Assembly (NCBI GenBank): GCA_911728435.2 | Contig: OU452203.1 | Span: 12,173,651-12,237,650 of the forward strand | DNA length: 64,000 bases | DNA from: Apoderus coryli | Lineage: Eukaryota > Arthropoda > Insecta > Coleoptera > Attelabidae | Direction of reading: 5' to 3' | In this document: piece after piece, positions 33,846 through 45,685 of the stretch | How the letters are laid out: the number at the start of each line of letters is the position of its first letter | How positions within the stretch are numbered: position 1 is the stretch's first letter | Notes under the pieces: generated by a model | Database searches by the model: none | The model's input: the letters and a program-made list of their open reading frames with translations, nothing else | What the model was told of the DNA's origin: nothing | Position numbers and translations under genes: made by a program

Positions 33846-35984
33846 CTATGAATTATTTTAAAACTAATTCGTCCATACTCTTTTCGAACGCCAATGTCAT
33901 CTAATTTTTTTTTTAAACTCCTTGTCTACGCTCAATTTTTCCTAAAAGCACGTACTGTAGTATTTTTGTACCAAATTTCTTGAAAATATGTTATGTATTT
34001 TTGGGTTATCACAGACACATAGACAGACATTTTTTTAAAACTACTTATTTATGTATAAAATGACCGAAAACACATATTTCCGGTAAAATGAAAAAAAAAA
34101 AAAAATTGCATGAACCTAGTAACCTTCATATACATATAATATTACATAATTTATATGATATGGAGAGCTAAAAATTACATATTGATGAATGGTTCATGAA
34201 ACAAAAACAAAAAAAATTAAGCTTTTCATTAATTAAAAGTTATAGCTGTGCAATTAAATAAAACCTAAATGTAGCTCTACAATCTAATTCTCAATAAAGA
34301 ATTAAATGAGAACTTTGCATGAGATCAAAGTGTTTTTTTTTTTTGTAGACAAATTAATTTAAATAAAATAACAAAAATACTCTTGGCAATTAAAAATTAA
34401 AATCCAAAATGTTTTACACGTTAATGTAAAATGTGTGTTCAAACTTAAATTTAAACCTTTTAATTTATTAATAAATCTCCATAGGTATGTATATATTGTT
34501 GTTGTTCAATGCCTGTGTGGCATATTTTAGGCGACAGAGCTATAATTTTAACGAAGCTTCAATTAAGTTAATTAAAAATGGAAATTTCATGTGAGTGACT
34601 TGTTAGAGAGACAGATATTTGGGGGAATTTCGTGAATAGCAATTATAAACATAGGTGTAACTAGTGGTCACAACCATAGGCAGTGAAGCACACAGAAAAT
34701 TTGTTAAGGGAAATATTAAAAATATCTTCTCAGTTCTATTTATATCTAATGGGAAAACAGAGTGTTAAACATCTCAGTGCCTTTGTAAAAAGATTGCTAT
34801 TCTTCCAGATTGTTGCTACCCGTCTGATACCTACGCATTTATTGGCCCTCTACAGGGTGGTTTAGATTCGCTGCCTATCATAGAGACCTTGTAAACAACA
34901 TGCATAAGGGATTAAAATATCTTTAAGATATTAAAATAAAATAAAAGGAAATTTTGAATTCTCATTTATATTTTGTCTTATACGTAACAAAAATTCTAAT
35001 TAAATTTGGCTTTTTTGTGGATGATATATGGGATTGAATATAATAATAATGCAATTTATATGTAATCCCAAAATGAATATTAAAATACAACAAGTAATAG
35101 TACATAAACCATAGTAATACAAAGATAATTGCACATGCAAATACCTTTAACAGGCATCACAAAAGGGGATAAAAGGCAGTTAACACTGATTTTAACCCAA
35201 GAAAGCATATTGCACTTAAAAATAATATATTCAATATTTAGCCTTCCAAGTAGTTGAATTGGTGTTAAAAAAACACGACAAAAATGTATGTACCATGGAT
35301 AAGTCTAAAAAAGGTCAGAAAAATCTGTATCCACGATAACTCAAAACTCACTTAACAGATTTGTAAGAAAATTCGAGACAAAATACTACTGGAAAACATT
35401 GAGCGTATAGGCAAGAAGTTTAGAAAATTGTTCTAAAAGTAAACAATTTATAGCTCTGAGGCTTATCCGAAATATTGAATAATTTTTCATTGATTTAATA
35501 AAATATAACCTATAACATAACAACTTAAAAAATAAAACATATTTCCTGTAGCATACATGGGCGTTCGTAAATAGAGGAAAAGACGTCAAAATAAAAAAAA
35601 ATCCCAATCTTATTCAAAATAGGGAATAATTTAAATAAAAGTTAGGTACTGTCTACAATCGCCAAGACTCTTACAACAAAGGTAGTCAAATGACAATAAG
35701 GTGCACAGAAATATTACTTTTACACTTAAATATGGTGAACTATTCGTGCCTCGAGGACAACCGTTTATTTTTTTAGCCTCTAACAACAATAGGTGTTACC
35801 AAGGGTCAAAATATAAATAGTATTCGACTCCACAAAATATAATTTATTATTGTTCTTCTAGTATGTTGCATGTATTAATAACGTACAATACATGTTTCAA
35901 CATACGCATATATCGTCATCAATGCTTTATAAGGACCAGAAATATCAAATTTACATAAAAAAAAATCTGAATTACTGAAAATGT
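33846..35984. other. Gene-free AT-rich stretch
   Basis: No coding region is supported. It includes the inverted partner of the 31495 repeat at 35385-35765 and a TACAGGGTGGTTTAG transposon-like terminus at about 34852. Confidence 0.5.
35385..35765 (-). repeat. Inverted partner of the 31495-31860 repeat
   Basis: Inverse complement of 31495-31860 in word order (TAAATAGAGGAAAAGACGTC, CCCAATCTTATTCAAAATAG, GTGCCTCGAGGACAA). The two copies are about 3.5 kb apart and clearly diverged. Confidence 0.6.
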
Positions 35985-36113
35985 CCGATATACGATATAC
36001 ATAATTATCATAAGAATTATTTACTTATGATTACTTACCATTTGTAGAAAAAAAAATTAGATTTGTATTATGAAATTAACATTGAAATTCTCTTGTAAAA
36101 TGTGGTAAAATGA

Positions 36114-36147
<34 letters not shown>

Positions 36148-37190
36148 GATTTATTGTGAGAATGCAAGAAAAATTACAAACACACAAAAGGTTAGAGGTT
36201 TGGCTAATGCCACTCTTCCACTCTACCTAAAAGATACAAATGTACAAAAAATGTCACAATTTAAAAAGAAAAAGAAAAAAGAACCCATCCACAATTAACA
36301 AAACATTGAGCCTATGGGTAAATTCTTAGTTTCACTTCTCTCTGAAATAAGTTAATGGTAAGTCAATTATATCAATCACTTTATTTAAAAGCTGTGAGGC
36401 CATATATGAAAAAGAATTAAATTAGACAAAAATAGTACAAGAAAAGGTCATTTTTTCAAAAATATGAGACTTTTCATATTTTAATTTCTTTTTGTATATC
36501 ATAATACCTACGTGAGTTTTATATTTATTCGATATAAATTGATTTAAGAAGCTTATAGTAAATTTATGGATTCTCTACATTCTCAGTAATCTATGAATTA
36601 TCACGACGTTCCTCTAGTGATTGTTATTTAATTCACCCACACCTTATTGTCAAGACATTTTATTCTACATATTATTTTAACCAAGACCTTAAAACGTCAA
36701 TTTACAGAGAGTTTCTTCTTGTGAGGTGATTCAGTTTGACGTCCCGTACTTGGATAAATTCACTGATTTTTTTATTTATATAAACTTTTCACTACATCAC
36801 TTGATTGATATTATTTGCGTTACCTACCAAGCTCATTCTTGCACTACCATTTGTCATTGGTAGTAATTATCTTCTATTATATAAAATTTAATTATAGAAA
36901 GTAGAGTTCTAAAAAAAAAAAACACCGTAATAAAGCTTCTTAAATCAATTGATATCGAATAAATATAAAATTCACGTATTATGATATACAAAAAGAAATT
37001 AAAATACGAAAAGTCTCATATTTTTGAAAACGTGACTTTTTCTTATACTATTTATGTCTAATTAATTTTACCACATTTTGCAAGATAATTTCAATGTTAT
37101 ATTTCATAATATAAACTTGAAAAAAAAATTTCTATAAAATTATGATCCTTATGTAGGTATAGTGATTCTGTATATCGTCCATTTCCGGAT
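35985..37190. mobile_element. Long inverted-repeat element split by a LINE 3' end
   Basis: The left arm, in two pieces (about 35985-36118 and 36421-36560), mirrors the right arm (about 36935-37190). Matching words include AGCTTCTTAAATCAATTGAT, TATACAAAAAGAAATTAAAA and TACGAAAAGTCTCATATTTT. The 36119-36413 piece is absent from the right arm. About 375 bp separate the arms. No transposase. Confidence 0.75.
36119..36413 (-). mobile_element. 5'-truncated LINE 3' end inserted in the left arm
   Basis: About 295 bp bounded by GAATTAA on both sides (36112-36118 and 36414-36420). It begins on the plus strand with an (AAT)n run, the 3' tail of a minus-strand LINE, and carries a short C-terminal ORF2 trace near 36330-36410. 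The uninterrupted right arm confirms the empty site. Confidence 0.75.
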
Positions 37191-40100
37191 ATGTGCATTT
37201 TCATATACCAGGTGTTCTATTTGAAATAAACAAGTTATTTGGAATTAAACTTTACGTTCATATAACTTATATTATTGGACACCCTGTATTTAGTATTGGG
37301 GTTTTTTATATTTGGCGTAACAAGTGATGAGTGGGTATTTATCAGCACAGACTGGCTTAAAAACAACAAACGAATAGGTGTGAATTTTTTCATTCACATT
37401 ATGTCTATATTTTGGTAAAAATTCAAATATTTAAAAAACTGTTAGGTTTAGGTGAGATGTACTTTAATGAAAGATAGTTTAGCCACACTATTCCGTGTCG
37501 ATGGCGTGAAAAACCCTGTATATACATATATAAGAATAGTATACAGTGCTAAATATTGAAGCTTAAAAATGGAAACCTCTTGTATATGTGAATAAAGCCA
37601 CCTTAGCGCCACCTGATTTTTTTTTCTGTTACGCGATTCCTTCTCAGAATCCACTTTTATAAGATATCAACTTCTTTATCTGCCTACAGTCCTTCCAGCA
37701 ATGCTATTAGAGCCAGTGGCAAATTAATAAGCGGTGTTATGATTATTATGCATCGACCAGAGTATGTTTTATAATCAACGTCTTATAAAGGAATTATCTC
37801 TGTAGGGAGAATAATCAAGATTAAAAATTTCAAAATGAAAATTGACAGAGAAGACGATGTTGAAGAATTGCCATTAATGATGATTAATAATTATAATACA
37901 CTATACTTATTATTTTTAAAATATAAAAGAGATATCTTAATTACATTAATGGATTTAGTAAAAAAACTTTATTATAGCGTCCTATGCGTACACGGGTATA
38001 AGAATGTACATATACACGGTGTTTCGAATAAGAACTGCGAGACAGAGCAGGCTCAAGTAGGATAGTCTCAAATATGGTTCTTTAACGCAACTGACCATAT
38101 AATAAGTTGCACCCCTGAAATGTTATAGGTCTTGAATGTGCAAATTAGTACTTCAGTTAACATTGAACATCGAAAAACAAAATTTTTTACACACTGCGTA
38201 ATTGTTGTGTAAGAGCAAGAATAATCGACAGTAAGGATAGTTCAACTGTATCGTTTTAAAGAGTAAATAACGGATGATGTTCTACAATTTGACGCAATTT
38301 TTTAACCAGATGACGGTGATAAAAAATTAATGGCTTATTTTATGGCGAATTTCATTCTAAAATTTCCATATTGTTATTTTTCAACGAAATTGACAACATT
38401 TTTTGACAAATAACAAGAAAAGTTTTTAGAGTAAATTTCCTAAGAAATTTTAATAATATTAAATAATTACTTACTGTCTATCAACGCTCTTGGTTCACTC
38501 ACAATGCGTACCAAATTTGGCTAAATTACCATATCTTGTGTGGGCCTATGTTCCTGCTCTGTATTGGTTTTTGTATGAGACACCCCGTAGTTTTTATGGT
38601 TTTAGAGGTTATTTTAGATGTTGGTCCAGATATTAGGATGCGATTTTCGTTTTCAAGACAAGAAATACTCCTCAAATTGACTTTCGATCATCCTTTAATT
38701 TTACTTTCCCGACCCATAGAGAAAGCTAACAAATTGAGATACAGACGGATATAACTATTTTGAAGTCCCCTGCGACGATTAAGACCTGTCTGTCTGCGTG
38801 TCTGTATGTATACTTCCACCCCAAGAAATTTAACTTTTCTTTTTATAACGAATTTTTTGTATTTTTGTATACAGTTATCATTAGTATAGTAGTTTTATTA
38901 GTATTTATTAAAATGTTTGCATTGCCAACTCGTTTCTTTCAACGGATCCATTTTTAAGGAATTTATAGTCAAATCTAAAAAGGAAAGTCCATCTCTCCCG
39001 GAGTTACCCTACCAATCACCTAACTGATGAAACTTGAAAACGTAATTTTCTCGAGAACTATGCAGGTACATTTCAAATATAAGCTATTGCAGTAAAAAGT
39101 GCTTTCAAACGATGTACCACTCGACCCCTACTGCGATTTGAGAATTTGGGGGTTCTTTGCACTCCTGTCACAGATTTTAACCAAAAACTAATGAATTAAT
39201 CCTGCGATGCCCTCAAGTTCATATACCAAAATTTAGCACAATTGACTTCCATCTGGAAATGATCTCAGTCCACTCAAAATGGATATATTCGTCTTAATCG
39301 TATTTTTTTAGCCCGTTCATAATGCGTTCCCCGGGTTGAGAAAGTAAAATGTTTTTATTTTATTCTGGGTACGATTATTATCGCAAGACCGGCACGGGAC
39401 TAAAAATATTACCACGCACAGTAATTTCACTAATTTTACGCGGTTATTCTAACTTCCCATACACTTCCTCTTTATCACTTGTACATACAAGGTTAATATT
39501 TTAGACAGAAAACTTCCACTGGCAACTAAACTTATAGGAAGCATGATTCAAAGTCCCTCTCCTAGAACAATGTAAATCACATATATAACAACTTTGAATA
39601 GATATACATGTATAATATTCCCAAAGCCGCCGCTCCCGCCACATGAGTCCTAATATAATCCCATCAGCCTATGCAGATACAAATGACCATGGCACATACA
39701 TTATATAATTACATAATTAATGCATTTTGCTTATTATAATGCTAAATTCTGATTGATATCCATTCATTATTGCCTTTTGTATATTATGCGTTCATTATAA
39801 TACGTAGGACAATGTATTTACCTATATAGGGTGCTTGGAAAATCTTTCAATACAAATATTGTATTTTACGACTTTGTTATATGAAGTTACAGCTATTTGC
39901 ACCGGTTACACTTAAGCTCCACTTGGCACTAAGTGGAACTTAAGTTAGACGTAGACGCACTTATATCAGCCCTAAGTGGGTGTGTGAAATACCCTTCGTA
40001 TATTTTGAAAATATTATTATTATTGGTTTTTTACACATCGTATATTGTAGTGTTATTGTTAATTTTGAAGTTGTCAAGTTTTGAGAAAATATAGTAGAAT

Positions 40101-40289
40101 TTCGTTTGATTAATTGAATTAAAAAACTTAATTTTTTGATGTTCTCAAGTTGCATTTAATTCCGTATACCTGCGTTAAGAAAATAGAAGCCGGTTAAGCG
40201 CTCGTTTCCTTTAGTGGGATTTTATGCGGAGGTATTCTAGAGCTTAAGCTCCACTTAATTCATATCTAGCCTTACTTTTTCCATTTTTT
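37191..40289. other. Gene-free stretch with dispersed repeats
   Basis: No gene is recognised. A 76-codon frame at 37835-38065 has an ATG but no recognisable motif. Dispersed repeat copies lie at 38683-38775 (minus) and 39040-39350 (plus). Transposon-like termini (GGACACCCTGTA, TACACGGTGTTTC, TATAGGGTGCTTG) occur near 37265, 38016 and 39825. A hairpin of CTTAAG.TCCACTT type is at about 39912-39945. Confidence 0.5.
39040..39350 (+). repeat. Dispersed repeat family, copy 4
   Basis: GTGCTTTCAAACGATGTACC, ACCAAAAACTAATGAATTAA, ACCAAAATTTAGCACAATTG and GGAAATGATCTC follow the family order. A minus-strand fragment of the same family sits just upstream at 38683-38775. Confidence 0.65.
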
Positions 40290-40985
40290 GAATTAATTCC
40301 GGTCCATTGTCTGATATTTTGAGTCCATGACATTTGTTTTCACTCCATTTTTCTCTTTCCCTCAATTTTGCGCTCCAAAGGTGCAATACATTATATTTTT
40401 CATTTCTAAATACGTGGCCAAAGTATGCAGTTTTTCTCTTCTTTATTGTGGTAAATAATTCTCTTTATTTATGCGTTCTTTGTAGAACTTCGTTGTTCGT
40501 CACCATATCAGTAACAGGAAATTTTAAGCAGACGTCTGTAGGTCCAATATTGACCATACATAACTACTTACATAACGCATGCGTAGTGGTTTAGATCATT
40601 GCATCTAAGTACTTTTCCGTATTTTATGAATGAACTACGTGCCATTTCTATTCTGCTTCGGATTTCCTTATTAGAATTCCAGTCTGAGGGCAGCCAACAC
40701 CCTAAGTATCTGTATTGCGATACTCTTTCAAGTTGTCGATTTATGATTATTATTATTATGATTGAAGCGTTGTTATATGGATATTTGTTTCTGATAATTA
40801 TCATTAATTTTGTTTTATTTCTGTTAATATTTAATACGAATTCTTCACTTACTTGGCTTAGTCAGAAACACATTTTTGAAGTTCTTCAGCATCGTTAGCA
40901 ATCAATAGCATCGTCTGCATATCCGAGATTGGATATCGGCACACCGTTCACTTTTACTCCCATCTCCACAGGTTGCTGACATTAA
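40290..40985 (-). pseudogene. Endonuclease-RT LINE remnant (RTE/L2-like type)
   Basis: Minus strand: GVKVNGVPISNLGYADDA at about 40905-40970 (catalytic YADD), then VLNINRNKTKLMIIIRNKYP, then RQLERVSQYRYLGCWLPSDW, EIRSRIEMARSSF (40568-40720). A C-terminal stretch LLKISC...MVTNNEVLQRTHK, TIKKRKTAYFGHVFRNEKYN follows, down to about 40340. An (ATT)n run coding poly-Ile sits inside (about 40743-40760). The spacer between RSRIEMARSSF...CNDLNH and LLKI is deleted. The family differs from the jockey/CR1-type copies; the fragment at 52355-52475 belongs to the same type. Confidence 0.8.
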
Positions 40986-41542
40986 AATAAGTTGATTTAA
41001 CTACAATTAATTACCTTAGCACCAAGTCCCTTTGTCAGCTAGTAAATGATCTTCAAAGTTATAACAATAATACGTATTTTTAGCTACTACTGAAAAAATA
41101 TTCAATATTTTTTCTAAATATTTTATGTTGAAGGTTTTTACGAATATTGGAATGCGAATAAGGTACGATTGACTTAAGAATAGACCGAAAATGTTAAATG
41201 ATACTTCAAAAATTGCAGACTTTAATTACTTTTTTACTCCTCTGCTAAACTATTTAAATCAAAAAGATATCTTGCTCGAATTTAATTAAAATGGGCGTTT
41301 TCGAGATATCGTCCATGACGCTAAAGCAAGCACAAATTTCAAAGTACTATGGTTCCACAATATATACGTACCAACACCGTACCGAAAAAAAGTGTTCATA
41401 AATTATTTAGATTTTATTCAAACTACTCAAAATAACAAACAAAAAAACTATTTAATTTTTTTTAACAAAATGTAAAAACTTTTCTATTCATTTATTTTTG
41501 GTTCTCCTGATCGTGGTCTATCTCTAGAATTTCCAACGTCGT

Positions 41543-41614
41543 GCTTCGGTAGCTTAATGGTAAAAGCATATGCCCGGAAAGCGTAAAACATGGGTTCGAT
41601 TCTCACCTGAAGTG
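41543..41614 (+). tRNA. tRNA-like gene, anticodon GGA, class I fold
   Basis: A complete 72-nt cloverleaf can be drawn. The acceptor is GCTTCGG/CTGAAGT (two G-T pairs), the D arm GCTT-AATGGTAA-AAGC, and the anticodon arm TATGC-CCGGAAA-GCGTA. The variable loop is AAAC and the T arm ATGGG-TTCGATT-CTCAC (one mismatch, one G-T). Box A (TAGCTTAATGG) matches TRGYNNANNNG; box B has one change. A run of seven T follows within 10 nt, as for Pol III termination. The GGA anticodon implies Ser, but Ser tRNAs have a long variable arm, which is missing, and position 33 is C not T. More likely a pseudo-tRNA or SINE head than a working tRNA. Confidence 0.55.
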
Positions 41615-43218
41615 AATGTTTTTTTCAACTTACAGACGATAGTTTTCTTCATTGGCTTTTGTATATATTAAGGGTGATTGTTAATCGATGGTATACAGTA
41701 GAAGTTTCGGGAAAACTAACCACACGATGTTTGGAATATTATATAATATATAAGTTATAAAATTATATACACGGTGTTTCAAAAAGATGCTACAATATTT
41801 ATTTTCGTCCTATCACTATTGTAATAGAAAAATTTAAAATTGTCAAAATTTTAAAATCTATAAATTTTTGTAATAGACATCCTTTCATAAACTTGCCTTT
41901 ATTTAATTTAAATTTCCACCTGACTTTACCATTATAACTTTTTAATAACGTGAAATACTCCTAAAACACGTTAAATGCGGATGAGATGCAAAAAGCAAGA
42001 AGAGGGACTAAATTTTAATCTCCACACGCCCTTTTCCAGGCCAACAACATATTAATATTTTCTGTGACAGTTTTATTTAGGCGAATATATAATAATAACA
42101 ATATTAATAATATAGCCAGCCACAAACGGTAGAAGCAGCTAAAACTCATATAATCTCCCGGAAAAGTTTGCCCTTTTACCCGGTACGACAAAATCTCGGG
42201 GAAAACGCTTTATGGAAATTTACATTAGTTTGTTTTGATGGATGGCTTTGACCTTTATACCTACCTACACCATTTTATTACTCTCACTTTAGAGCTAAGC
42301 AATTTCATCATAGTAGGTAGGCTTTATATTGAAATTGTATTTAAAATATACTGTCAAATTATATTTTTACATGTAAAATTATTCTAAAACAACGGATAAT
42401 AATTGAAACAGGTGGACGAAGCGAAAAACTGTCTATAGTGGAATTTCGGTCGGCATTTTGGTCTTTCACTATACAGGGGTTCGACTGTACTCAAAAGTTG
42501 CAAACCGGCATTTTAATAACTTTTGAAATTTTATCTTGCCTGACCCATCAGTGATTTTGGTCTCTATCTATCAGAAATACACACATCAAAAACAGAAAAA
42601 TATGATGCCATTTAGATACTGCGTAGAGCAGCAGTTGCTTTTAACTCTTTACGCCACAGGCAAAAATATTGTTTACATTGTTCCACCCTAGTGAGTATCC
42701 GGTAAACATGTGACCCTGAAAAGCCCTTTCTAACTATATTAAATTTGCTTAGAGTTTTGAGAGTTAGAGAAGGCTGATAATAACTCAATATAAATAAATT
42801 TGAAACAAAACATTTTACAGCAAGCCTCCGCACGTTCGAAATATATTAAAATTTAGATCGTTCCGCTCGCTAAAATACTTCTCATGAAACCTAGTAATTG
42901 ATTTTGTATATCCGGATCAGAAATCCTAAATTAAATCCAGCTATTATGAAAACTAATTTGTGATATCAGCATATAAAGCTCATTTGATCAGGTATAATAA
43001 ATATTGAAATCCCTTGTTGTTCTATGTTGTGATCTATCGGTAATTATTCTCCAATGTTTATATTGTATACTCATCTATATAGCTAGCTCCTGTATTTAGC
43101 CCTAAAATATGGCTGCCTCTCTGTTTATAAAGCTGTACTTTCTATATTATACAACATTTTTTCCTACGTGCATTCTGTTTGTAATGTATCGATAGATTTT
43201 TATCTCTCGCACATTATA
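41615..43218. other. Gene-free stretch
   Basis: No gene is recognised. A transposon-like terminus TACACGGTGTTTCAAAAAG lies at about 41769. A minus-strand frame at 42612-42833 encodes a basic 73-residue product with no motif I recognise. Confidence 0.45.
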
Positions 43219-43553
43219 CGAGGGTCACTACATTATATTTTCAGCCGAAAAACCAAAACACAGTTATTTATCATTCAATGTTACTTCAATGTTTATGATT
43301 AGTAAAATTTGTAGGCGCTTGAACTATTAGGTATAACATTTTTTCCAATTTCCTTCAGATGCCTCTAAAACATGGATTTTGAATCACCAAAATCGTTGTC
43401 TACTCCCAAATCCGGACTGTACTGCGATCAATTCGATTTTTTGGAACGTTTACATAGTGCAGAATGTGAGTGCTCATATTGTCTTGATGAAGAATGATCC
43501 GACGACGATTGTTTGTTTTCCTTATTTCACCAGAAATGACCTATCCACGTTTT
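43219..43553 (-). pseudogene. Mariner (mori/Mos-type) transposase remnant, 3' half
   Basis: A CGAGGGTCACTAC terminus preceded by TA marks the element's end. On the minus strand the coding trace reads GEIRKTNNRRRIILHQDNMS, TH (second catalytic Asp in HQDN) and, one frame over, QYSPDLG (third Asp box). The other part of the same ORF, KTGHVATVPLE, is found at 48041-48076, beyond the hAT element. The two parts are adjoining pieces of one mariner gene split by the hAT insertion. Confidence 0.8.
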
Positions 43554-43812
43554 TTCTAAAGCAGAGCTTCTCAAACTCTTTTGTTTTATAGACTCTTTCA
43601 AAATTTTGCTGGATCCGGTGGAGCGGAAATTTTTTTCTGTTGCTCGTTTAAATTTCGCGCGCAAGATACTATGATTTATTATATTTATTTGAGTTTATGT
43701 GACAACAGAATACACATGGTTTGTGGCAATTTGTGTGTAGTATACAAAAGACAAAAGAAGTGAATACCTACTCAAACCATTTTGAAGCTCCCAGTGTTGT
43801 GCTGATAAAGTG

Positions 43813-43985
43813 GAAATTGAAAAAAACAAAAAAAAAAGAGGTGGAAATTTTACCCCCAAAGAAAAAAAATTATTATTACAAATAACAAATAAATATAAAA
43901 TAGTCATAGAGAATAAAAAGATTGACGCAGTTACATGGAAACAGACAGAAGAAACTTGGAGCAATACCGAAAGAGAATTTAGAGA
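43813..43985 (+). pseudogene. Myb/SANT-like DNA-binding domain fragment
   Basis: The frame reads KRGGNFTPKEKKLLLQITNK, YKIVIENKKIDAVTWKQTEE, TWSNTEREF. Known pattern of zeste-type Myb/SANT-like domains (Myb_DNA-bind_5): NFT..E...LL, YK.IIENK.TDA, K...W..I...F. It is a DNA-binding module that accompanies several DNA-transposon families and some host regulators. No ATG precedes it in frame close by, and the rest of the protein is missing. It may be a decayed single exon of a mobile element. Confidence 0.6.
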
Positions 43986-44104
43986 AGTCCTGATCGTCGT
44001 AACCCAGGAAATAATTTTTCTATCTCTATTCTTACAATGTAAGGCCTCCTTTCATATTCCAGATATTTCACAATATCTTCATCATTATCACTTAATATAT
44101 CTAA

Positions 44105-44214
44105 TAATATATTATTGTCCATCATATTGAAAAAATGAGAGAATTAAAAACTTTAATTATTATTAAAGTTTTTAATTCTCTCATTTTTTCAATATGATGG
44201 ACAATAATATATTA
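44105..44214. repeat. Perfect palindrome, 53-bp arms, 4-base loop
   Basis: Arms 44105-44157 and 44162-44214 are exact inverse complements (TAATATATTATTGTCCATCA ... TGATGGACAATAATATATTA) around TATT. It ends 10 bp before the neighbouring MITE. Exact identity in a region of heavy decay suggests recent origin, for example by fold-back repair. A cruciform or strong RNA hairpin is expected. Confidence 0.92.
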
Positions 44215-44224
44215 TATGGATCCG

Positions 44225-44427
44225 GTCTGGTAAGAATCAGCCTATGAGCAGTTATGTTCACAAAACATAAAAGGGTATGTTAATTTTTAATATAACAATA
44301 TTAAAAATTAACACTAATGCAAATCATAGGTTAGCTAAATTAAGTAGGTTTTGCTCCAACATAACCACGAAACATACCCTTTTATTTTTTGTGAACATAA
44401 CTGCTCATACGCTGATTCTTACCAGAC
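44225..44427. mobile_element. MITE with about 58-bp terminal inverted repeats
   Basis: GTCTGGTAAGAATCAGC...AAAAGGGTATGTT on the left mirrors AACATACCCTTTT...GCTGATTCTTACCAGAC on the right. The interior has a second hairpin (GTTAATTTTTAATAT/ATATTAAAAATTAAC at about 44278-44312). A lone GTCTGGTAATTT follows at about 44459. The target duplication is unclear. Confidence 0.8.
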
Positions 44428-44710
44428 GAATAAATGCGTTAACAAGAAGTTTGAAGTATGTCTGGTAATTTAACTGGCTGGTAGCAAGATTTAACTATCG
44501 AGTAAATGTTACCCGTTTTTATCGGTGGTAAAAAACGATGCACCTTTTTTATCGCTGTCAAAATGACAAAACAGTCATATTTAAAAGACACTTATAAAGG
44601 AGTTAATTTATCAAAATTAAACACTTATAACGTAATGTAACTTCTACAATGGTAATTACAAAAAATATATAATTATAATGAGAGGGATGTACTTGATGGA
44701 TTGACAGCAA

Positions 44711-45290
44711 ATTATCAATATTTGGCTTGAGTTTTGTATGGATTAACCGCAATTCTCCCGGTTCTGTGATATTCAATCTGCTCCTTTTTTTTTTGTTAAT
44801 AAGTTTGTAACGGCATTAAATTTTTTTTTCGACGAGATATGACGAGGGAAACGCTATCAGGAGCTTTTGCACAATTCCCCACATTCCAAGATATTTTTCG
44901 GGTATTTCTGCCTGCAGCCAAAATTTTTGATACCTTCTTTTAAATGTCACTTTCAGCTCCTCATTGGTGCTAAGCTCGAGTAGCTCCTCTTGTAATATCA
45001 CATTCTTCACTTCGGTTTCATCAAATGGATTTATGATCCGATGGTGGTATTTTTATCGACAGAATATCTTCAAATCTGATTTTAAAATCATCATGCAGGG
45101 CAATCAAATGTTGAACATATATGTTTGAATATTTTCATCAAGGCATTCTACCTGTGACAAGTTTGAAAACTGTGAAAATTCGCGCCGACCAATATTTTCT
45201 TTCATATATTTCAATATACCAAGAAAAGCTGAAATTACATTCTTTGTTTTTATTAAATTGAGGCTGTCCCCTTGTAATTGTAAGTGGAGG
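44711..45290 (-). pseudogene. hAT transposase C-terminus (ZBED5/SCAND3-like)
   Basis: Minus strand, across frames: LQLQGDSLNLIKTKNVISAF, INPFDETEVKNVILQEELLE, LSTNEELKVTFKRRYQKFWL, QAEIPEKYLGMWGIVQKLLI, AFPSSYLVEK, then NAVTNLLTKKRSRLNITEPG, ELRLIHTKLKPNI. This is the C-terminal dimerisation region (AFPSSYLVE.FSAV) of hAT transposases and their ZBED5/GTF2IRD2-like relatives. Frameshifts lie at about 45075 and 44820. A GC-rich tract (45301-45320) replaces the sequence that should precede LQLQG. Confidence 0.8.
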
Positions 45291-45685
45291 TGGGATGGGA
45301 CGCCGCCGGCGGCCGGCGCACATAGGCGAATTTTGTCAAAAAGCTGGCCATAAATGCAAGCACCTTACAAATTTATCCAAATTCGGTAGAATTTTAAGAA
45401 TGTGAATTAGAAAAGCCATGTTAGAGTTCTAAAATACAAAATGGCAAATAGGTTTTGGAAATATTGGTGTTTTTATAAGAATTCAACGCCTAAAGTGTTA
45501 TATGGGTCGTTAAAAAAATGTTTAAAATATGGCCGATTTAATATGAAAGAATTAATTCAAAATTATGGAATATAAGAGAAAACAAATTTGTAGTTTTATG
45601 ATATTATTTTAAACACTTTAATAATAATGCAATAAGAAAGAAACATACAACAACATACATACAAAACCATCTTTATTTAACATAT

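Noticed and set aside
39026..39040. CTGATGAAAC resembling a hammerhead core
   Set aside because: No room for stem II between CTGATGA and AAAC.
42612..42833. 73-codon basic minus-strand frame as a host gene
   Set aside because: No domain recognised and no splice-site evidence; left as unassigned.
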